From Hyphomicrobiales bacterium (lineage in GTDB: Bacteria; Pseudomonadota; Alphaproteobacteria; Rhizobiales; HXMU1428-3), in assembly GCA_021775385.1 (NCBI GenBank), contig JAJFHW010000145.1:1-11788 (forward strand): DNA of 11,788 nucleotides, read 5' to 3'. Under the pieces are notes generated by a model. That model was not told the origin of the DNA, searched no databases, and worked only from the letters and a program-made list of their open reading frames with translations. The position numbers and the translations under genes are program-made. Below, one piece after another: positions 1-6,353 of the stretch; the stretch's first letter is position 1, and the number at the start of each line of letters is the position of its first letter.

Positions 1-22
1 AATAGCTGAAAGACTTTTTTCC

Positions 23-3000
23 ATGCGGAATTTAACAGCCTTTGCACTAAACAATCGAACTCTTGTTTTGCTCTTTGTTCTCCTCATCTTATTTGCAGGG
101 CCTTTTAGCTATACAACTCATCCATCACGCGAAGACCCTGAGATCACTATTCGAACAGCTCTTATTACAGCCCAGTTCAATGGCATGTCACCCACACGTA
201 TTGAGAATTTAATCACTCGCAAGATTGAAGAAAAACTTAGAGAAATCCCTGAGGTTGAAAACATAATTTCAACCGTTCAAAATGGTGTTACGATTATTCG
301 TGCTGCTGTTTATGAACGCTATAGTGATATGGCCCCCATTTGGCAAGATCTTCGAAATAAAATGGAAGATGTGAAAGGTGATTTGCCAAGTGGTACTGAA
401 GGCCCCTTTGTGAATGATGATTACGGCGATGTTGCCATGGCTACCATCGCATTAACCGCTGAAGGGTTTACTCTTGCTGAAATGCGCACCTCTGCAAAAC
501 GATTACGTAATCAACTTTACCGTGTTAATGGGGTTAGAAAAGTTTCTCTTTTTGGGGTAGAGCCTGAACGTATTTTTGTTGAAGTTGATAATATACGACT
601 TGCTCAATATGGCATTAGTGCTTCTGACATAACTGACGCGATTAGCCGGCAAAATATTGTTTTGCCTGGTGGTATCATTCAGGCGAATGGACAATCTTTT
701 TATGTGGAGCCGACCGGGAATTTTGAAAACTTAGAACAGCTAGAAAACCTTCAAATTAAAATTCCTAACAAAGCAGGCCAAGTTGCTTACCTAAAAGATA
801 TTGCGAAGATCTCACGGGGTTTTGCTGACCCACCTAAATCTCCGGCCTTTTTTAATGGCAAGTCTGCAATTGTGCTTTCTGTTTCTATGATTGATCAGTT
901 TGACAGTTTTAAATTTGCTGAAGATATCAAAGCCAAGACCACAGAAATAGAACAGGGTTTACCTATTGGCTATAAGCTCAGTTACATCACTTTTCAACCA
1001 AATGAGATTGAAATTGCTGTCAGCGGTGTGATGAATAACCTCTATCAGACAATCGGCATTGTGTTGATTGTTGTTATGGTATTTTTAGGCTGGCGCACTG
1101 GATTATTAGTTGGCGCGATGGTGCCGCTAGTCATGTTGCTTTCTATTCTTATTATGCGCATTGTGGGCATTGAACTTGAACGTATGTCTCTTGCGACATT
1201 GATCATTGCGCTTGGCCTTTTGGTAGATAATGGCATCGTCATCGCCGAAGATATTAGTCGCCGTTTGGCTGAAGGCGAGGATCGGCTTAAGGCTGTTATC
1301 GCTTCGGGGCAAGATATGTCCATGCCTTTGCTCTCTTCGAGTTTGACAACTGTTTTTGCTTTCATGCCATTGATGCTTGCTGACAGTACGGCTGGTGAAT
1401 ACACGCGCTCAATTTCTCTTGTTATTGCTATTTCTCTACTTGGGTCTTGGGTAATGGCTATGACTGCGATGCCTTTATTCTGTTACTGGTTTTTAAAACC
1501 AGGAAAGCTCATTGATGATAATCACTATGAGACACAACCATTTTACCGGATTTATCGCTCAATCCTTGATGCAATTTTAAAATTTCGCTTTGCATTTTTA
1601 GGTGTTGTTCTTCTCACATTATTTGGAGGCATTTCGCTTTTCGCTTATGTGCCGAAAGTGTTTTTCCCTGCTTCAGAGCGAACTCAATTGCAAATTTTAG
1701 TTGATGCTCCTGTTGGCAGTAATAGCTATCAAACGCTAGCGTCTGTGAAACCATTACAAAACTGGTTGCTCGATAAATCTAAAAATCCTGAAGTCAAAAA
1801 CCATGTTGCTTATGTTGCCGGCGGGGGACCTCGTTTTTATCTAGGTCTTGATCCAAATGACTCAGATCCTTTTCGGGCTTTTTTGGTTGTTAATGTTAAA
1901 GAGCCTTCGGACATTTTGCCATTGTTAGAAAAAGTGCGCAACTTTGCGAACCTTTCTATGCCGAGCGTTCGTGTGACGCCTAAGCCAATGTCTATGGGGC
2001 CTGGAGAGGCTGGACTTGTTGAATATAGAATTGTTGGAGGTGACGCAAATGTTTTGAAATCTATCTCAGAACAAATTACAGAAGGGATGCGCGCGGTTCC
2101 TGGCACCCGCAATATTAAAGATGATTGGGAGAACCCGACTGTTAAAATCATCGTTGATATTGATCAAGCACGGGCGAGACGTGCAGGTGTGACTTCTGAG
2201 CAGGTGGCTAACGCTCTAAATGCAAGTTTGGCTGGATCCGCTGTTTCCGGGTATCGTGAAGGCGACCAGACCATACCTGTTATTTTACGAGAAAAAGGCT
2301 TAGCTCGTAAAAATATCGATCGTTTACGCACATTGAATATTGGCGTTGAGAACGGTAACCCTATTCCACTCTTACAAATTGCTACATTTAGAGGTCAGCC
2401 TGAATATTCTTTAATGCAAAGGCGAAACCTAGAGCGCACAATTACTGTCTCAGGTGCTAATAAAAACCTGACAGCTGCTGAACTTGATACAGCTCTCATT
2501 CCAGTTTTAACAAAAATACAAACACAACTGAAACCTGGTTACCAGATTGAAAAGGGGGGTGAGCTTGAGAGTTCATCGAAAGCACAAGGCTCTCTCTTTG
2601 CCTTTATGCCGCTTGCATTTGCCTTGATTATTCTTGTTCTGGTTGCTCAATTTGACAGTTTCAAACGACCTTTGATTATTTTGCTAACTATTCCGCTGGT
2701 CATCACTGGTATTTCTGTGACGTTATTTATAGCGCCAAAGGCAAACTTTAGTTTCATGGCTATTCTTGGTTTATTGGCCCTTGCTGGGATTGTCATTAAT
2801 AATGCGATTGTGCTCATTGACCGGATTGAAAAAGAACGAGAAGACGGAGCAACAGTGCGAGACGCTATTTTAAATGCGTCTGTCACTCGACTGAAACCAA
2901 TTTTAATGACAACGGCTACAACCGTCCTCGGACTTTTGCCAATCATCATTGCACGTGATGTTTTGTTTTATGATCTCGCACTGGTTATTTCTGGTGGCAT

Positions 3001-3082
3001 GATTGCTGGCACTGTCTTAACTCTCGGTGTTGTACCAGTTCTCTATAGTTTGTTTTTCAGGGAACCTAAAGTTAGCACTTAA
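23..3082 (+). CDS. RND-family efflux transporter permease (AcrB/HAE1-like)
   Basis: Inner-membrane, proton-driven efflux permease of the RND superfamily, expected to work with a periplasmic adaptor and an outer-membrane channel to expel hydrophobic or toxic compounds. The 1019-residue length is normal for the family. The layout is the usual one: an N-terminal TM helix (about residues 13-30), a large periplasmic porter loop, a block of TM helices (about 335-495), then a second half repeating the plan with a TM block near 860-1010. TM4 carries LGLLVDNGIVIAED with D402 followed by N403 where AcrB has two Asp. The TM10 segment reads GIVINNAIVLID, with N926 where AcrB has Lys940. The start at 23 has a GAAAG ribosome-binding-like sequence 10 bases upstream, but the frame stays open to the window edge, so an earlier start is possible. 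An adaptor gene would be expected just upstream. Substrate cannot be told from sequence. Confidence 0.93.
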   Translation: MRNLTAFALNNRTLVLLFVLLILFAGPFSYTTHPSREDPEITIRTALITAQFNGMSPTRIENLITRKIEEKLREIPEVENIISTVQNGVTIIRAAVYERYSDMAPIWQDLRNKMEDVKGDLPSGTEGPFVNDDYGDVAMATIALTAEGFTLAEMRTSAKRLRNQLYRVNGVRKVSLFGVEPERIFVEVDNIRLAQYGISASDITDAISRQNIVLPGGIIQANGQSFYVEPTGNFENLEQLENLQIKIPNKAGQVAYLKDIAKISRGFADPPKSPAFFNGKSAIVLSVSMIDQFDSFKFAEDIKAKTTEIEQGLPIGYKLSYITFQPNEIEIAVSGVMNNLYQTIGIVLIVVMVFLGWRTGLLVGAMVPLVMLLSILIMRIVGIELERMSLATLIIALGLLVDNGIVIAEDISRRLAEGEDRLKAVIASGQDMSMPLLSSSLTTVFAFMPLMLADSTAGEYTRSISLVIAISLLGSWVMAMTAMPLFCYWFLKPGKLIDDNHYETQPFYRIYRSILDAILKFRFAFLGVVLLTLFGGISLFAYVPKVFFPASERTQLQILVDAPVGSNSYQTLASVKPLQNWLLDKSKNPEVKNHVAYVAGGGPRFYLGLDPNDSDPFRAFLVVNVKEPSDILPLLEKVRNFANLSMPSVRVTPKPMSMGPGEAGLVEYRIVGGDANVLKSISEQITEGMRAVPGTRNIKDDWENPTVKIIVDIDQARARRAGVTSEQVANALNASLAGSAVSGYREGDQTIPVILREKGLARKNIDRLRTLNIGVENGNPIPLLQIATFRGQPEYSLMQRRNLERTITVSGANKNLTAAELDTALIPVLTKIQTQLKPGYQIEKGGELESSSKAQGSLFAFMPLAFALIILVLVAQFDSFKRPLIILLTIPLVITGISVTLFIAPKANFSFMAILGLLALAGIVINNAIVLIDRIEKEREDGATVRDAILNASVTRLKPILMTTATTVLGLLPIIIARDVLFYDLALVISGGMIAGTVLTLGVVPVLYSLFFREPKVST

Positions 3083-3100
3083 AATTCACCTCTATGGTGA

Positions 3101-3136
3101 ACCACACGCTATAGGTGCCTATAGCGTGTGGTTTTA
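3101..3136 (+). terminator. Rho-independent terminator of the RND permease gene
   Basis: A perfect 14-bp inverted repeat (ACCACACGCTATAG at 3101-3114, its complement at 3119-3132) with a GTGC loop is followed by a T run interrupted by AC. It lies 18 bases after the permease stop codon, so the permease is the last gene of its transcript. Confidence 0.85.
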
Positions 3137-3316
3137 CTTTTCATGTTTTATCTATTTTGCCTCATTTTTTTCACACTATGGTTTTATGAACGCTGCAGGC
3201 TACAAAATTTGAAATTCACTTCAATGGTTTGTGATCTTCATTCACATCCCCTGCTGGGCTGATCATTTTGATGATTTCTAGCTCTGCATAGGGAAGGTTC
3301 TTTCGTTTGTGGTTTA

Positions 3317-3393
3317 CGGGATATAGCTCAGTCTGGTAGAGCGCTGGAGATTCCATCCAGAAGTCATAGGTTCGAATCCTATTATCTTGGCCA
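3317..3393 (+). tRNA. tRNA-like gene, Pro-like body, abnormal anticodon loop
   Basis: A full cloverleaf can be drawn. The acceptor stem CGGGATA (3317-3323) pairs with TATCTTG (3383-3389), with two G-U pairs. The D arm is GCTC/GAGC with a 9-base loop containing GG. The anticodon stem is CTGGA/TCCAG (3344-3348/3356-3360), the variable loop has 5 bases, the T stem ATAGG/CCTAT carries loop TTCGAAT, and then G73 and an encoded CCA (3391-3393). C1-G72 and the AGTCTGGTA D loop resemble bacterial tRNA-Pro. The anticodon loop, however, reads GATTCCA: position 33 is A instead of the near-universal U, 37 is C, and the central triplet is TTC, which does not fit Pro. It is therefore either a decayed tRNA gene or a tRNA-like RNA with no normal decoding role. 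The fold is well supported; function is doubtful. Confidence 0.55.
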
Positions 3394-3465
3394 AGGATAT
3401 AGCTCAGTTGGTAGAGCATCAGGTTATCACCCTGACGGTCGAAGGTTCAACTCCTTCTATCATAA
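3394..3465 (+). pseudogene. Degenerate tRNA-like sequence (loop triplet ATC)
   Basis: It begins immediately after the CCA of the preceding tRNA-like sequence and shares its 5' half almost exactly (GGATATAGCTCAGT and TGGTAGAGC in both). The D arm GCTC/GAGC, anticodon stem TCAGG/CCTGA with loop TTATCAC (3424-3430), and T arm GAAGG/CCTTC with loop TTCAACT are intact. The acceptor stem is poor: GATA pairs with TATC, but the outer positions contain G-A and A-A mismatches, and no CCA is encoded (CGC follows). The anticodon would be ATC, a form not normally used by bacteria for Asp, whose tRNA has GTC. Most likely a tRNA pseudogene derived from a duplicated tRNA. Confidence 0.45.
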
Positions 3466-3466
3466 C

Positions 3467-3520
3467 GCGACTAGAAAACGCTCCAGCCTGTAAAGCTGAC
3501 TATTATTTTGGTTCGAAAAC
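3467..3520 (+). other. Possible third tRNA remnant (Tyr-like anticodon arm)
   Basis: Directly after the degenerate tRNA, a GCG/CGC mini-stem (3467-3469/3479-3481) is followed one base later by an anticodon-type arm. This arm has stem CAGC/GCTG (3484-3487/3495-3498) and the 7-base loop CTGTAAA, which is the classic tRNA-Tyr(GTA) loop. GGTTCGAA, the usual T-loop core, follows at 3510-3517, but no T stem or acceptor stem forms. It could be chance, but the order and spacing fit a tRNA-Tyr in advanced decay. Confidence 0.22.
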
Positions 3521-3873
3521 TGGCTTGTGACAATGAGAGGTGAACTTTTTAAGAGCATAGCTCTTTTGGGGTGAGCCTGATTTATCACCTTGAATGATAT
3601 GCCGCAATGTCATGATGGTATTGACGGGATGTAGTCCAGGATCAACTTTTAACAATATATAGAGTTGAGCCCGCGCTTTGTTTCCTTCTAATCCCCGCTC
3701 TGACTTTGCCGCTTGATTTTTTGTCGTCAGTTTTCGGATCTTGTTTTCAAACTTTGGGTTAGACCCAATTATTTCTTTTTTTTTGAACAAGCTAAATATT
3801 TTTTATTCGAAATTTGAACTTCGTGAAACAAAACCGGCATGGGTGTTACAAATGCATGGTGAGGAACAGTAAC
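3521..3873. other. Gene-poor spacer with one weak minus-strand ORF
   Basis: I see no convincing gene here. A minus-strand frame is open from 3790 to 3503 (95 codons), but it has only a TTG start and no Shine-Dalgarno sequence. A stop lies 12-14 bases upstream in frame. The product is very basic and low in recognisable motifs, and the frame runs into the tRNA-like remnant at its 3' end. A short hairpin AAGAGC-ATA-GCTCTT lies near 3549-3563. The last ~90 bases are AT-rich and should hold the promoter of the slipin gene; no clear -35/-10 pair stood out. Confidence 0.3.
3861..3866 (+). promoter_or_regulatory. Shine-Dalgarno site fixing the slipin start
   Basis: GAGGAA lies 7 bases before the ATG at 3874. 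The upstream in-frame alternatives, TTG at 3814 and ATG at 3856, lack a comparable site, so 3874 is the preferred start. Confidence 0.75.
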
Positions 3874-5034
3874 ATGGGTATTTTTGATTGGATTTTTGGA
3901 CGAAAACGTTTTCTCGTCAATGAAAACGAACGGGTCATTACGCTTTATAAGGGTAAGGTCGACAGCATTCTTGTGCCTGGTGAATATGCATTACCTAACC
4001 GGCGCAATCGCTTAAACCTTATGAGGTATGATATTGCTCGAGATCCTTATTTTGCCTCAAACCTGACTAAAGCTGTTATGAGCAAAATCTCTGAGCAGGC
4101 AAAAGACCATTTAACCACCATTCAAACCTCTCCAACCGAGGTTGCTATGATAGAGAGAGACGGACAGCTTTATAGTGCGCTTGGGCCAGATGAGAAAATC
4201 CATGTTTGGAATGATGCAGGGCCGTGGACAGTTAAATTAATTGACGTTTCAAATGATTTTTCTGTTTCTCCTGCTCTGTTAAAGCGTTCTGGAATTTCTC
4301 GGATCGTTAGTCATTTTTATGTAAAAGAGGTTCTGGATGGCCAGATTGCCCTAGTATACATTGATGGTGCATTTGATCGTAAGCTTGGAGCTGGTCTTCA
4401 TGGTTTTTGGCGTATTGGCAAGTCTGTTGTATTTAAAATCATAGATACACGGCGACAAGCACTTGATGTTAGCGGCCAGGAAGTGCTCACGAAAGACAGA
4501 GTGACCATTCGTGTGAATATTACTGCGGACTATCAAGTCACGGACCCTTTGTTGGCGACAACTAAGGTAAAAGACTTTGAAGATGCGCTTTATCGCGCCT
4601 TGCAATATGCGTTTCGTAAAACTCTTGGAGCTTTAACGCTTGATCAAATTTTGGAAAAGAAAATTACCATCGATGCCGAAGCGTCTGAAAAAGTGAAAAC
4701 TGAAATGGCTGAAATCGGTATTGAAGTGAAAGAGATTTCACTGAAAGATGTGATCCTTCCAGGTGAGATGCGTGAGATCTTGAATAAGGTTGTGACAGCT
4801 GAGAAAGAAGCTGAAGCGAATATTATTCGCCGAAGAGAAGAGACCAATGCGACACGCTCTCTTTTGAATACCGCAAAGGTAATGGCAGATAACCCTGTTA
4901 TGCTTCGATTGAAAGAGCTTGAAGCTTTGACAGAAATTTCTGCCAAGGTAGATCGACTTACCATTCATAATGGCACAAATGGCCTGATGAATGATCTTGT
5001 TCGCTTAGGTGAGGACGGCCAAGAAAAGGAATAG
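3874..5034 (+). CDS. Slipin-type SPFH/band-7 domain protein
   Basis: Member of the SPFH (stomatin/prohibitin/flotillin/HflK) superfamily, whose members oligomerise on membranes and organise lipid microdomains or regulate proteases. From the ATG at 3874 it has 386 residues. The SPFH core runs from about 150 to 320: a beta-rich start (VLDGQIALVYIDG.....GAGLHGFW), the DTRRQALDVSGQEVLTKDRVTIRVN strand pair with typical slipin wording, the YRALQYAFRKTLGALTLDQIL segment, and IGIEVKEISLKDVILPGEMR. An alanine/glutamate-rich helix follows. Unusually, two more stretches resembling the SPFH start precede it (about 14-41 and 86-113), and there is no clear N-terminal transmembrane helix; only a short amphipathic GIFDWIFG segment could touch the membrane. 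No NfeD-type partner gene is adjacent, so the gene appears to stand alone. The family is clear; cellular role unknown. Confidence 0.9.
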   Translation: MGIFDWIFGRKRFLVNENERVITLYKGKVDSILVPGEYALPNRRNRLNLMRYDIARDPYFASNLTKAVMSKISEQAKDHLTTIQTSPTEVAMIERDGQLYSALGPDEKIHVWNDAGPWTVKLIDVSNDFSVSPALLKRSGISRIVSHFYVKEVLDGQIALVYIDGAFDRKLGAGLHGFWRIGKSVVFKIIDTRRQALDVSGQEVLTKDRVTIRVNITADYQVTDPLLATTKVKDFEDALYRALQYAFRKTLGALTLDQILEKKITIDAEASEKVKTEMAEIGIEVKEISLKDVILPGEMREILNKVVTAEKEAEANIIRRREETNATRSLLNTAKVMADNPVMLRLKELEALTEISAKVDRLTIHNGTNGLMNDLVRLGEDGQEKE

Positions 5035-5103
5035 AGATAGTTTTAGCTTTATTTCTCTCACAGCTATTTCAAGTGCTAATGGCGCTTGAGCCTGCGAGGG
5101 GCG

Positions 5104-5156
5104 GTGCTAGGCACTGGACGCCAAATGGCGTCATGTCCTGATGCCAAAACGGCATC
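5104..5156. repeat. Run of three small GC-rich hairpins
   Basis: Three short perfect inverted repeats follow one another: GTGC-TAG-GCAC (5104-5114), GACGCC-AAAT-GGCGTC (5117-5132) and GATGCC-AAAAC-GGCATC (5140-5156). The last two are near copies of one another. The segment is visibly richer in GC than the surroundings. Five T residues at 5162-5166 follow the third hairpin, so that hairpin could terminate slipin transcription. Confidence 0.5.
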
Positions 5157-5191
5157 ACTCCTTTTTCGTGTGGTGAGTTTGATAGAATGAG

Positions 5192-5222
5192 AAAAGCCAT
5201 AAGCTACAAGCTTATGGCTTTT
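5192..5222. terminator. Bidirectional terminator between convergent slipin and EamA genes
   Basis: A 13-bp perfect stem (AAAAGCCATAAGC at 5192-5204, its complement at 5210-5222) has a 5-base loop and a T run continuing past 5222 on the plus strand. The same stem, with A's at its 5' side, gives a shorter U tract for minus-strand transcription. It lies between two convergent genes and overlaps the stop codon of the EamA gene (5212-5214). Confidence 0.85.
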
Positions 5223-6114
5223 TTTCTGCTCTTACAAAGCTAACGCCTATTGCAGCCAGGGCGACACCGCCCCACGCCCAGATTGAAAGGACTTCATCAA
5301 CAAGAACCCAGGCATAAATCGCTGCAATTGGAGGCACCAAGAAAAAAAGCGAAGACACTTTTGAGGCTTCACCAAATTTAATCATTGAAAGCAACAAAGT
5401 GACGCCGATGATCGAGTTTCCAACGACTAAATAAACAAGCGTTAGGTAAAGTTCTGTTGTTGCTTCATAGCGATATCCTTCAAAAATTAGGGCGAGGATT
5501 AATGTGCAGACAAAGCCTACAATATATTGGATTAAGTTCATTGATATGGGGTGCTGATTGCCACCGAAACGTTTTTCATAAAGAGTGAGAGTTGTCATAG
5601 TGAACAAAGCGGCACATGACAACATGATACCAAGGCTCGATGAATAACTAATTTCAGTTTGTAAAACAATCACGATGAGGGCACCGGTTAGACCGAGTAA
5701 AAACCCTAACCATTGACGCTTTGTAATCACCTCGCCGGTTATTTGCGGAGAGAGAATTGCAATTAATATCGGTTGCATAGACGTGATGACGGCAACACCA
5801 CCGGCTGAGATACCGCAAACAATCGCATAATACACACAGCTAAAATGAACAACTTGCAGCAAGAACCCTGTGGTTATTGTATGCTGCCATTCCTTTTTTG
5901 TTTTCGGCATAGCGGGTTTGAATATCAGGTAGAGGCCGTAAAAAGCTATGGAGGCGAAGAAAAAGCGCATATTCAACAGAGTGAATGGTGCCGCACTGTT
6001 CAAGCCTAATTTGGCAAAAGTAAACCCACCAGCCCATAACAGTATGAAAATCAATGGGGCTGCTTTAACAAAGAGATTTGATTGTGAATTGTTATCACCG
6101 TCTGGCAATGACAT
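5212..6114 (-). CDS. EamA-family (DMT superfamily) transporter
   Basis: Ten-helix inner-membrane transporter of the drug/metabolite transporter superfamily, whose members mostly export amino acids, nucleosides or other small metabolites. The 300-residue length is standard. Two EamA halves can be seen: about 16-145, beginning PLIFILLWAGGFTFAKLGLN and ending after the characteristic GVAVITSMQPILIAILS..... GLTGALIVIVLQ, and about 155-296, ending SSLFFLVPPIAAIYAWVLVDE and GGVALAAIGVSFVR. The N-terminus is short and polar, as expected before TM1. There is no good Shine-Dalgarno site before the ATG, but the next Met (residue 49) would delete TM1, so 6114 is kept. The gene is alone on its strand segment, 239 bp from the kinase stop with the RIME-like repeat in between, and it ends inside the shared terminator. 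Substrate unknown. Confidence 0.92.
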   Translation of the reverse strand: MSLPDGDNNSQSNLFVKAAPLIFILLWAGGFTFAKLGLNSAAPFTLLNMRFFFASIAFYGLYLIFKPAMPKTKKEWQHTITTGFLLQVVHFSCVYYAIVCGISAGGVAVITSMQPILIAILSPQITGEVITKRQWLGFLLGLTGALIVIVLQTEISYSSSLGIMLSCAALFTMTTLTLYEKRFGGNQHPISMNLIQYIVGFVCTLILALIFEGYRYEATTELYLTLVYLVVGNSIIGVTLLLSMIKFGEASKVSSLFFLVPPIAAIYAWVLVDEVLSIWAWGGVALAAIGVSFVRAEKKP

Positions 6115-6161
6115 AGGATTGTTCGTTTCTATAAGACTTGGAGCTTTTAGCGGTTAAAGGT

Positions 6162-6265
6162 TAGAGCGTGTCGCATTTTATCGTATTCAAAGTCACGCTC
6201 TATCTTTTTATTTTACCGTGTCTTTTTTCACAAAACCGGTATCCACTTTTGTGCGACACGCTCTA
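6162..6265. repeat. RIME-like palindromic intergenic repeat
   Basis: The element is bounded by a 13-bp inverted repeat (AGAGCGTGTCGCA at 6163-6175, TGCGACACGCTCT at 6252-6264). It contains an inner partner CACGCTCT (6194-6201) that pairs with the left arm's AGAGCGTG, and an inner CACAAAA/TTTTGTG pair flanking CCGGTATCCAC. This two-palindrome layout, the ~104 bp size and the AAACCGG..TCCACTTTTG core agree with what I recall of rhizobial intergenic mosaic elements (RIME, about 108 bp). It sits between two minus-strand genes, where it could fold in the kinase mRNA 3' region. No transposase is present, as expected for such miniature repeats. Confidence 0.72.
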
Positions 6266-6353
6266 TTTGATGAGTTTATTTTCTGGGATCAGCTATTTTA
6301 TAGTGCAACTCTGTTCTTAGATTTGTAAAGTCACGAATACTCGGTAGTTTCAT

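Noticed and set aside
1045..1404. Minus-strand 119-codon frame inside the RND gene
   Set aside because: It lies opposite conserved TM segments of the permease; no independent evidence of coding.
3216..3419. Minus-strand open frame of 67 codons ending at 3216
   Set aside because: It runs antisense through both tRNA-like sequences; such frames are a common artefact over tRNAs, and no ribosome site is seen.
3549..3563. Hairpin AAGAGC-ATA-GCTCTT as a terminator
   Set aside because: The stem is short and AT-rich, the T run is brief, and no gene ends nearby.
3503..3790. Minus-strand open frame of 95 codons as a small gene
   Set aside because: Only a TTG start, no Shine-Dalgarno site, an in-frame stop just upstream and no recognisable domain. 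Kept only as a note on the spacer.
3814..3873. Twenty-residue N-terminal extension of the slipin protein
   Set aside because: It needs a TTG start without a ribosome site, whereas GAGGAA lies at ideal distance from the ATG at 3874.
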